Shown piece after piece: positions 1-10,358 of a stretch of DNA of 64,000 nucleotides (positions are counted from its first letter, which is position 1; each line of letters opens with the position of its first letter). Source of the stretch: Brevipalpus yothersi (lineage: Eukaryota > Arthropoda > Arachnida > Trombidiformes > Tenuipalpidae); the NCBI GenBank assembly GCA_003956705.1, contig QZCP01000545.1, positions 1 to 64,000 of the forward strand, written 5' to 3'. The position numbers and the translations under genes are program-made. The notes beneath the pieces are model-generated. The model ran no database searches and had not been told where the DNA came from. It saw only the letters and a list, made by a program, of their open reading frames with translations.

Positions 1-66
<66 letters not shown>
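1..66. repeat. (CT)n microsatellite at window edge
   Basis: Perfect CT dinucleotide run that begins before the window and fades into a C/T-rich tail to about position 85. Confidence 0.95.
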
Positions 67-69
<3 letters not shown>

Positions 70-1109
70 TCTTTCTTTCTCTCTCTTCACTACACACATT
101 ACACAGTATAGTGAAGGCTAGCCACAAGTGAGGAAAAGAGAAAAAGAAAGAGTTCAGATTTAATGATGTCCCTAACTGCATTAGATGAGTGTATGGCTAT
201 CAACTAATAATTTTTTATGGACATTGAGTTCTATCATCATCAAATGGCGATATAATCGATTGAGCGAGTTTATCTGGATTTCCAATATCATCATGGTCAA
301 TCAAGAGAGACTCGATTAGAACTTTTGTAGGGGATTAAAATATTTATCGTTTTATTGTTTCGCCTGGCGTTATGAAAAAGGATAAGGTGCTCTTATTCGA
401 TTCATTCGATAATTATTCATGATCGTTGTGAGGGTTGTTTGTTGGTTACTGATGAACTGAAATGGTCAAATGTCACTATTCGAAGACAATGGATGAGAAT
501 AATGTTGAATTTTTTCCTCTGCATAAGAATTGAGATCGTATAAGTTCATCTCATCCACGTTAAATCAGTGAGTCTCTCATGGCGACAAATATTTTTTTCT
601 AGTGATGAAGCTTTTATTTATTATTTAATCAATCCTGTGTTCTTTCATTGCCCGACAAATCTCGACTTTCTTCCTAAGATTGCCACCAAACTTGAGTGAC
701 TATCTAGTAAAGATTCTCTCTCCCTCCCTCTCCCTCTCTCTCATTCGTCCAACTTTAGACTCAGTTGATCGAAAGGAAAAAAGAAATAAAATAAAGTCAT
801 CAATTTAAGCATTTGACAAAAATTTCTTTAATTCCCGAACTCTAGAGTGAAAACGGAGGGGTATGAAGGTTCAATGTTTCAAGACAATTCTTGAGAGGAT
901 GTTATGATAACAGTGTGAATTGATGATAGTAAATGCTCCATCAGGTTGCTTAATTTGGAGAGATAGGGCTATTTCTGAAAGTTCGACGCGTTGATTCGTA
1001 GGAATTTATAGATTAAGATTAGAGAAATTCCGATGAGATAGGAACTTCCCAAATTTTGAGATAGACTTTCATTGATATAGATGTATCATTAGTTCTCTTT
1101 ATAAATCAC
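67..1109. other. Intergenic / 3' flank of the PWWP gene
   Basis: AT-rich sequence without a supportable gene on either strand. It probably includes the 3' UTR of the minus-strand PWWP gene, whose stop codon is at 1110-1112. A short C/T-rich patch lies near 715-742. Confidence 0.6.
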
Positions 1110-4100
1110 TCACGCCGCCTGAATTTCGCAAGCATTATCATTATCAGATGGTGGCTTGTGACTTTCGGCTGGCTCCTGATTCTGATTCTGATTTGATTGG
1201 TTCTTCTTTTCGGTCTCTTTTTTAATTTCTTTTTCTAACTCATCTCTTTCACTTCTACTAAGAATTACTCCTTTGGAAAAAATAGCCTCAGCTTCGGTCA
1301 TATCGACCATACGAACTTTTGAGATAGCTTTTACAATAGCCTGGAAAGAAGCAAGAAACAGTGTGAAAAATATTGATCAAAGTATAATCAGTGAATCATG
1401 TCTCACCTCTGGAATCCAAACTTCAAAAAGATAGGCAACCGCATCGAATGTCCCATCAGGCTTGAAATTATTCTTAAATAACTGTGAACAATAGTCATAC
1501 AGCTCTTCTTGCTGATCATCATCATCGATGGGCCCAAACCATGTAACATGCTGCAATTGGCTTTTTTCGGTCTCTGACCCTTTAAATTTTATGTGTCTAT
1601 TGCTAGGAATAGTTTCTTTGTACACTCCAAGAAGATGGCTCTCGATTTTACCCTCCTTGATACACTCAAGCAGCTTGGCATTCTGAGCTCGACGACGCTC
1701 TTTCAGTTGAGCGATGGTCTCAGTAGCCTGGAAATCTAGAAAATCGTCATTTGTATCCGATTCCATCCCCATTAACCTGGAATCATTGTCATCATTTCGA
1801 TCCGAATCTTTATGATTACCAAAACTGATGCAATCTTTTTCATTGAGAAGAGATCCATCATCGGAAAGAGAGTCATAGTGAGCTTCCATTGATCCAAAAA
1901 GTTTGGCAGCCCCACTCTCGTCACCGAGACAAAGTTTCCTAGAATAATCTTCGGCCTTCTGCACAGCTTTCACCAACGGGTCACCCATCAATGCTTTTCC
2001 TTCTCTCAAGAATTTTTTATTCCGTTCAGCATCATTGAATGTTAAGACATTGTCGATTGATGTAGTTATACTGTATGAAAGGAGAGAAAACAAACATAAG
2101 ATGAGAAAAATAATCGTTCAAGTAATTTGATGATTTCATCCCATAAATATTCCAGACATCCAGATGATAGAAGATAGCAAGAAGTATGAGACAACGAAAA
2201 TCACAGCTGAAGCCTTCCCAAAACTGTGAGAGAAGCTCTTACTCAAAAGAAGGAACTGAATCATCTTACCATTTCTTGTTAGAGGGATTATCAATCATCT
2301 TCAAGGAAACGGTTCGCTCTTTTTCATTCAAATTCACAACTAAAGCAGGCCAATGTACATCGGACCATTTAGTCCAAACTATATCATTCTGCTCGAAACC
2401 AAATTTCTTTTTTGTACTTTCTTTCATATCTATATCGCCATCCTCCTCGATATCAAAATGAGAAATGGCATTAGATGCTGCATTTGAAGCATGAGCAACT
2501 TCTTGCTTATTGAAGGCCTCTAATCTCTGTCTCTCTACCGTAACATCAAGATCCATGTCATCCTGAGAGTCCTCCGCTGCAGATGATTGGGGCTCTTCAA
2601 ATCTGGCTCGCTTAGAAGAAGTCAATCTTTCCATTGATGTGCTGGATCTTTCCATACTTTTCTTAGCTTGTCGATTAATTTCATTCTGCCAATGAAGACG
2701 AACAACTGGACACTGATCTTTATGGTGAAGAACTAAATTGTTCATGCGAGTAGTTTTGAATCCACATTTTTGACAGACGTAATTTCCGGTACTACCACGA
2801 GGAGTGAAAGGGGTTAGATTGCTAGATTGATGTCTAACATGGAAATCACAACCACTAGCAGTGAAGTCATAGAATTCTCTGGGGCTTCGCATGTCCTGTA
2901 GACATTCAACCAATTTTTTGCACTGGTCTTCGGGTGAATCTTCATTTTCATGAGACTCAAAGCTTACAACAACTTTTTCACCGCCAGTAGTGGAAGTTCT
3001 GATTGGTGGTTTAAGTATAGGAGATAATGGTGATGAGGACGAAGAGTTAGTATTTACAGTGGCCTGCTTCTTAGGCCTTCCTCGCTTTCTTAATCCATTT
3101 TCACTTGCTACAGAAAGTGAACTTGTGTTGGCTTGAGGTGATGGTGAAGAGGGATAATCATCTTCAGAGACCACAATTTCTTTACTTTTATCTAGATCAA
3201 AACAAACCTTCTTTTTAGCGCTTGGCTGAGGCTCAGGGGAGCCCGGCTTAGCATCCAAGGAAACCTCGGATACCGAGGGGTTCTTCTTCGGTCGCCCTCT
3301 CTTCTTCTTAGCTGGTGAATCTGAGCCGTCATCTTGTGATTCATTCGCTACTACTACTTTAGGACTATCTTTAATTGACTCGCTGACACCTGCTTTCGGA
3401 ACAATGTCTTTGCTAGCTCTCCGAAGGGATTCCCTTGTCGATTCCTTGGGCTCTTCACGCGTGCGAAGTTCTACAAGGGCTTTTAATTGAGTTGACTTTT
3501 CTGGTTCAGACATAGGGCTGTCGAGGACAGGAGTCTTGCGAGGTCTTCCACGTTTCCTGGGAGCCGATTCTTCACCTGATGCCGCCGCACTATCAGACTC
3601 CTCCTTATTCTGTACATCAGCTTGCTCGTCGAAAATTCTTTCCGTCTCGCTAGGTTTGCTCGAAGTTTTCAAGCTCTTTGGGGATAGAGGACTTGGAATC
3701 TCCTCTATTTCTTCGAATATTTTATCATCAAGAGGCTTTTTCTCTTTCTTGTTCTCAACTGTCACAACTTTCTTCTTGACAGGCGAGGGTGGTGACACTA
3801 ACTTAGAAGAATCGTCAGACTTTTCATCATCATTTGAGAGAGCTTTGGCGTCTTTAGTGTCTCTGGTTTCTTGACTTCTGAGAGATCTCCTCTTGCCCTC
3901 TTTTGCCTCTGCTACTTCACTTTGCGTTTCAGCAGGCTCAGCTTTACGTTTTGGTGGTCTTCCCCGAGATCTGGGAGTATCTATTTCAGGTGACTTTTCG
4001 TTTGGTTCTGATTCTTTGAGTGATATTTCGGGCTCAGGTGATTTATGATCGATATCCAGTTTGGGCTCAGGCTTCGATTTGCGTCTTGTTCGCATTGAAG

Positions 4101-7100
4101 TATTTTCATTTTTCTCAGAACGTTCAGATTCTTCACTGACAGGAGCCATTTTGGCCTTCTCTTCTTCTTTAGAGCGCTGGGATTTTTCATTTCTATCAAT
4201 CAAGCGAGCGATTTTAGAGGAAGTATCTCGTGTCTCTCTTTTATCAATTTTCTTTTCTTCCTGAGAATCTTTGTCTCGAATAGGCTTCACAGACGTGGCT
4301 TGAGTGGTAGATTTTGAAGGAGCAACTCTGGGAATACCACTGGGATCAGAAAAAGAAATTGGAATTGATTGAGTGAGAAACCCCGATTATCAAGTAACTC
4401 AGATTGAAATCTTACCTGGTCGATGTCTTCGATGCTGGAACACTCGATTTCACAGCGGATTTCGAGGCCAGTGCATTTTGACCTCTATCGGATTTTTGGG
4501 CTTCAGTCAAGGTTTTAGCAGAGGATGTGATTTGATCAGATTTCATCTCCACTCTAGCCTCAGGCGAAGAGAATCTTTTCTTTACCGGAGATATAATAGT
4601 TGACTTGGTAGGGCTTTTCGGTGATGTAGGCCCAGAATCATGATTAACCGTTGATCGTTGTGGTGAGCTTGTTAGAGCATCGGACTTGGAAGGAGTTTTG
4701 TTAACTTCATTTTTGTCCGAGGATATGAGTTTCTCCCCTATGATGATTTTCTTAGGAGAATCAGGCTTAGCTTGATTTTTCGATGGAGACAATGATCTGG
4801 AAACCGAACCAACAATTGGAACAGAGGTCACTTTACGAGCTGATCCAATTGAAATTTCAGGCGAAGAAATGATTTTATTTTCACCTGCCTTCTGTGTATC
4901 TTTGACAGGTGACAAAACTTGAGGTATATCTTTACCACTTTTGGAAACTGGGACTTTGGTGGGACTTAAAGGAGTTTTTCCAGGGCTAGAGGCTTTGGCC
5001 GAACTTAATTCAGGTACTTTTTGAACTTGTCTCGGTGAAGCTACAATAGATACCGGTGAAGTGACGGTCAAAGCTGAGGATGTTTTAATGGTTTTGGATG
5101 GACTACTGTCACGAGTGGAGATATCTGTCTTGTTAGTAATTGTAGTAGTGATAGATTCACTCAGTTTAGCGTTGTTGGTTTTGCTGGGACTCGAAGACAG
5201 TGAAGTTGTTGAGACGCTATTGGATGCATTTGATGTAGTTGTATTAAGAGATGGTGAAGAAGATGTAGTGGAAAGCTCAGGATTGATCCAGACAATGTTG
5301 GTCTTTTTGCTATAAGTTCGCTTCGAGGCAGCTAACTGACTTTGTCCTGCAACACCATCGGTCAAGATTGATGGATCGATCGAGCCAGAAGACTTGGACA
5401 CTTGGGAATAATCTGAGGAAGGAGTATGAATGGCATCAGGTTGAACAGGAATTATGGGTAAAGAGGCGGAAACAGATGAGGGGGTGAGATTAGCATTTGA
5501 TCTCGACTTCGTGGTGACAGAACGTTTACGAGTCGATGAAGAAGAGCTGGTCTGTGAGGGTACACTCGTGGTAACACTTTTAGGGGGCTGCAACAATGTT
5601 TCGCCTACACTAGCGGGGGTGTTGACAGTACGAGGCTTAGTTTGGCGGGGAGTACGAGTTCGTGGTGTTTGACTTTTGGTCACAGAAGATGCTTTGGAAG
5701 AAGCTACATTAGGAATAGGAGTTAACTCTATGCCAGAGGATGTAGATGAAAAGGTATAAGCAAGGGTTTGACTCGAGATACCTTGAACCAATTGGTTATC
5801 AGTTCCTTGCGTTGTTGCCAGAACAGAGGCGGTGCTTCCAGTGCCATCAGTGATTATTTGGAAAGAACCATCTTCAGCCGCTGCCGTTTGACAAGCAACA
5901 AGACCCTCACTCGTTTCAAGGTATATTGTCTGTCCACCGGCTCCACCAGCATTGATAAGTTCAGCTAGATTAATCTCTGTTGGAAGTGTACCATCCTCAT
6001 TGGCGGCAGCCATTATGACGTAATTGCCATCGCTTCCAGAGGCCATTGCATTGGCTACCAGAGATTCAAGGGAAGCATTTGAGCCAGCATCTTGTACCTG
6101 AATAACGGCAGAACCGTAATCCATCGGACTCTGAGGTTGATCACCCTTGTTGGCAATACCGTCTGATGCGTTTTCATTACTCGTGGGAGCAGCTTCACTG
6201 ACAGTTTCGGAAATGGTTGAGCTTTCAGGAGCAATTGATGTATGAAGAGAATCCGAGATGATGGTATTGTTTTCATTACTTGTCGAAACAAGGCTACCAT
6301 GGCTATCTAAAGGGAAAGATGATGATGATGATGATTCATTTCCAGCTACCTTATCTTGAGCTTCTTTTTGATTAGAATCAAGGACAGCGGAGGAGGATGT
6401 ATCAGTGGAAGATGTAGTTACAGGAATAGTTACATTTCCCTGAGCATCAACACTGATAGTGGTCTCAGAATCATTTGATACTGTAATCGGTTTATCGTTT
6501 TCCGACAAACTAGCATCTTTATCGGATTGAATAGCTACCAGAGGAGTATCCACTGACTGTACAACATTGGTCAAAGCAGTAGTTGTAGCTGATATTGCTT
6601 GCGTAGGAATGTCTAAAGTCCCGGTTGAGTTCATAGCAACACTATCAGAAGTGGATAATTCGGGTCCTGTAGCATCGACACTAGAAGTTGATGTTACTAC
6701 CGCTGATGCATCGGAAAAGACAACCATTGATCCATTGGTACTATCTTGTGGTATGGCAAGTGTATACACTTGTTCACCACCTTCACCCATTTGTAAAATA
6801 TTTGCATTGACCGCTTCCGGTGGTAAGCCGATGGTCTCACCATTTTCACCCTGAAGAAATACCAAAACTTCACCAGTGTTGGGATCTCGACCTTGTTGAA
6901 GTATAAGATGACGTTCACCATTAACTTCAATAGACGATTGCAATAGCAATTCCTCTTGTCCATCAATAGTGTCACCACCTCCGGTCACTAATTGCATTGG
7001 TAATACACTTTCAACATTACTACCACTACCATCACCACCAGTAATATCATTCTCTGTATTGGTGGCATCAGTAGATTGAACTTGAAGAACACTCAACCGC

Positions 7101-7171
7101 TCATTACTATCATTATTATTACCAGTCTCTTCACCACCCATTTCGACGAGCTGTTGATTTGAGTCACCCAT
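1110..7171 (-). CDS. PWWP-domain, AT-hook, zinc-finger chromatin protein (1906 aa)
   Basis: Four exons on the minus strand: 7171-4416, 4339-2270, 2070-1407 and 1340-1110 (5721 nt, in frame; introns 76, 199 and 66 nt). The first ~930 residues are Ser/Thr/Asp/Asn-rich and apparently disordered, with many SP/TP sites in the later part. They are followed by a Lys/Glu-rich stretch with four AT-hooks (core RGRP, near residues 1043, 1180, 1263 and 1335), a C2HC zinc finger (C-x2-C-x12-H-x4-C, about 1440-1462) and a PWWP domain from about 1565. The PWWP domain is split by the second intron, and its signature reads HWPAL. AT-hooks bind the minor groove of AT-rich DNA and PWWP domains read methylated histone H3 with DNA, so a nuclear chromatin-tethering role is inferred. 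It is much larger than LEDGF-type proteins and I see no integrase-binding domain. No ortholog name can be given. It is divergent from PRKCSH. Confidence 0.85.
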
Positions 7172-7474
7172 ATTCCATGCGAAATGATTTTAAATTATAC
7201 TTGATATAACAAACACTGGGAATCAAAAAAAATCACTACAGACAGCCAAGAATTATGTATACATATATATTTATATTTATAATTATAATAATATTTATAC
7301 CGACATATACATATACACTATTATCACATACACTCCAAGCAATAAAATGAGTCTCATTTAATAAGAGAGACCGAAAATGAAAAAATGGTCTCACACACAG
7401 TATAACAACAGCAGCAGCACAAGAGAGATACTTTCTCTTTCTCTTTCTCTCTCTCACAATCACAAGCAGTAGTA

Positions 7475-7484
7475 AAGATGGCGG
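7475..7484 (+). promoter_or_regulatory. YY1/Pho-like motif AAGATGGCGG
   Basis: Matches the core of the known YY1/Pleiohomeotic recognition sequence. It lies about 300 bp upstream of the minus-strand PWWP start codon, so it could be close to that gene's transcription start. Confidence 0.4.
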
Positions 7485-7537
7485 TGGAGAGGGAAAGAGA
7501 AAAGAAAAAAAGAAAAACATGATGGAGCCACTAAAAC

Positions 7538-7556
7538 ATGCGCATACTCATGCGCA
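7538..7556. promoter_or_regulatory. Paired TGCGCA half-sites (NRF1/Ewg-like)
   Basis: ATGCGCA occurs twice, 12 bp apart start to start, and TGCGCA is self-complementary. The spacing is wider than in the compact NRF1 palindrome, so this is a candidate site only. Confidence 0.35.
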
Positions 7557-7915
7557 CTATTGTCCATACCACATACCGTTACTTTGAGAGTACCATCTAT
7601 AGGCAGAGAAAGATATTAGCAACTTTATCAATCTGTATTTTAACTTGACGTGTCAATTTAACATACAGTAGTTAAAGTTGTGCTTTTAAAGTGCCGGCTG
7701 TGTGTATACAGCAGATCGTGTTGTGATGTTGTTTTGGTTGTGATTTAAATAATTTTTCAACTTTAAATATATTGTTTTGTTGTGACTACTGATTGTGTGT
7801 GTGTGTGTGAAATCAAATTAGTTTGTGTGTGTGAGTGTGTATTTATTGATTGAAAAATATTTGGCTATTCCTTTTTTCCTCCCAATCTTGAGGTTACTTT
7901 TGCAAAATATTTATA

Positions 7916-10155
7916 ATGATTATCAGTTTGATAATTGTACACCTGTTAATTGGTGTTGTTTCTTGTTCAACACAAATTTTGCGTCCAAGAGGAGTATCTT
8001 TACAAAGTAAGAATTTATTTTTCCAATACATTCGAATGAGATTGTCATTGTAATTGTCATTCCATTTTGTTTCCATAGAGAGTATATTTTATGATCCAAG
8101 TCGTGATTTCAATTGTGTTGATGGCTCATCAGCAATTCCTTTTGTTTATGTAAATGATGATTATTGTGATTGTCCTGATGGCAGTGATGAGCCAGGAACG
8201 CCAGCGTGTTTAGATGGTGTTTTTCATTGTTCCAATTTGGGCCATATTTCCATAGATATTCGATCGTCAAGAGTGAATGATGGCATTTGTGGTAAGTCTA
8301 CTCGTTTATGATGGATTTTTTTTTTGTTCACAATTGATTGAATTATTTGTTTTATCTACATTAGATTGTTGTGATGGAAGCGATGAATATAATAGCTCTG
8401 CCAATTGTGTTGACATCTGCAAAGAGCTGGGACGAGAAGCATATGAAGCTGCTAGAAAGCTGGAAGAGATGGTGAGCCAAGGAGCAAAAATAAGGGAGGA
8501 AATGATCAAAAAAGCAAAAGAACAAATTGAAGAAACCACTAGAAAATTGGCCGAATCGCGTGAAGAGTTGATTCAAGTTGAATCCATCAAGAACGAAAAG
8601 GAAGCTATGAAAAAAGATGCAGAATCGCGTGAAAAGGCAGCTCTAGATAAATACAGAAGTGAACAAGAAGCCAAGAAGCAAGCTCAAGAAGAAGAAGAAA
8701 TGATTAAAGCCCAAGAAGCTGAAAAACATAATGCTGTTAGTGCCTTCAGAGAATTAGATGTCAATGGTGATGGTGTCTTGAGCTACACCGAGCTCCAAGG
8801 ATTTTCCAAATTTGATCAGAATGGTGATGGCACTGTCGACAGTGAAGAGGCGAAGGTAAGATAGTTTTATGGAATTAAAACTGCTGATAAGCTAGATAAA
8901 TGAATTCAAAGTAACTTTATTTTTCGAATTGATTGCTTTTTTCGACGCTCTCCGAGGTGGATAGTCGTCCTTAATAATTATTCTCTGCCAATTAATCAAT
9001 TTCTCTCTCCCATTAGTTTTTCCTTCACATGAAAGATGAAATGGATTTAGAGGAGTTTGCGACCACAGGTTGGATAATCATGAAACCATATTACACGAGG
9101 AGAGAGGTAAATTGAACGAATTCTCGCTTCAATGCACGCTTCAATAAAGCATTTTCTAACTCAACTAATCCATTTCAATAGTCATTTGAGAATGGCATGA
9201 AAAAATTAACATTTTAAAACTTTGCTTCTAATTAGATGCCTGAAAGCAGCCCAGAAGCCACAGTAGATAGTCAATTTGGAATGCCCCATCCTGCAATCAC
9301 TACTTCACCTCCTGAAGATAGCCAGTCAAGTAAAGATGATCAAGAAACTACGGTAAAAACTGACTTTTTCCTCTCCTTGTTGATAAATTTATCACCACGT
9401 CTTTCTGCTTATTCTTACAGGAGGATGATGGAGAAGAGAATGCCAACGAAGAACAAGAAGAGGAGGACGATGGACCACCATACACCGTCAGCAAAACGGA
9501 TGATATTATTACAACTGAGTCTCCTGAGCAACAATACGATCAGGAAACTCTTGATATAATCGAAAAGGCTAAGGCTGCCAAAAAAGAATATTCAGAGATA
9601 GAATCCAAATATTTGGACTTGACCAATAATATCAGAGAATTAGAAGTTTTACAAGAGACCGACTATGGATCGGAGAGCGAGTTTCTGCCCCTCAATGGCC
9701 AATGTTTCGAGTACACCGATAGAGAATATACTTATAAATTTTGCCCTTTCAACAAAGCCTCGCAAAGGCCAAAAGATGGTGGATCAGAAACGAATCTTGG
9801 GTAAGCTAGCTCATAGCTATCTTGATGAGTGCTCTTCTTTAATAACTATCTAGGACCCAAGCTTGTGTCGATGAGTTTCAACTTTGATTAATTGCTTCTT
9901 TTTGACAGACAATGGGGAAGATGGGCTGGTCCTGATGAGAATAAATATGAGCGAATGCGTCTGGAGAATGGAATACAGTGTTGGAATGGTCCAAGTCGAT
10001 CAGTGGAAGTAGTTATGAGATGTGGTCTCCAGAATGCTCTTGTTGGTGCAACCGAGCCTGCACGTTGTGAATATCAGTTTGATTTTGAGACGCCAGCTTT
10101 ATGCAGGATGGAAGCTAATCTCGAACATTCACACCCTCCTCACACCGAACTTTGA
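7916..10155 (+). CDS. PRKCSH: Glucosidase II beta subunit (542 aa)
   Basis: Seven exons: 7916-8006, 8079-8291, 8365-8855, 9017-9106, 9236-9352, 9421-9800 and 9909-10155 (1629 nt, in frame; introns 68-161 nt). The noncatalytic beta subunit holds glucosidase II in the ER and presents N-glycans for trimming of the two inner glucoses. Seen in order: a signal peptide; the family signature RPRGVSL; two LDLa-like Cys/Asp modules (CDCPDGSDE near residues 60-68, then DCCDGSDEY); a charged coiled coil; two EF-hand loops (about 233-244 and 252-263); an acidic segment; and a C-terminal MRH lectin domain with CFEY, GCWNGP-like (here CWNGPSR) and EPARCEY motifs. The protein ends in HTEL, an HDEL-type ER retrieval signal. 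The start was chosen because it gives a clean signal peptide joined in phase to RPRGVSL. Confidence 0.95.
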
Positions 10156-10242
10156 GCTTTGAGAAGCTGTGTTCTCTAGATGCACAAGATTTTTGAATTA
10201 TTTTGAATCCAGTCTTCTCACCTGAGCCGAATTTTATATGTT

Positions 10243-10248
10243 AATAAA
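10243..10248 (+). terminator. Poly(A) signal AATAAA for PRKCSH
   Basis: Canonical hexamer 88 nt after the PRKCSH stop codon and just before the convergent TERT 3' end. Confidence 0.7.
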
Positions 10249-10338
10249 TCCTTAAGTTTTTTTCACGACTTTTCCCATCTTTCAAATTGGTCAAGAGGGG
10301 AGAAATTCTTTGAAGAGTTAGAGTTTTCCAATAACAAC

Positions 10339-10344
10339 TTTATT
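10339..10344 (-). terminator. Poly(A) signal AATAAA for TERT
   Basis: Plus-strand TTTATT, 15 nt downstream of the TERT stop. The TERT and PRKCSH signals are only about 90 bp apart, so the two 3' UTRs are very short or overlap. Confidence 0.6.
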
Positions 10345-10358
10345 TGACAATTTAGAGA

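Larger units (their letters stand above)
7172..7915. promoter_or_regulatory. Divergent promoter region PWWP gene / PRKCSH
   Basis: 744 bp separate the two opposed start codons. Candidate elements are two TGCGCA-containing half-sites (7538-7544 and 7550-7556, NRF1-like) and AAGATGGCGG (7475-7484, YY1/Pho-like). There is no obvious TATA box. Such elements are known from TATA-less housekeeping promoters; their function here is inferred. Confidence 0.5.

Noticed and set aside
5061..5672. Plus-strand open frames opposite the PWWP gene exon
   Set aside because: Antisense shadows of Ser/Thr-rich codons in a confirmed minus-strand exon.
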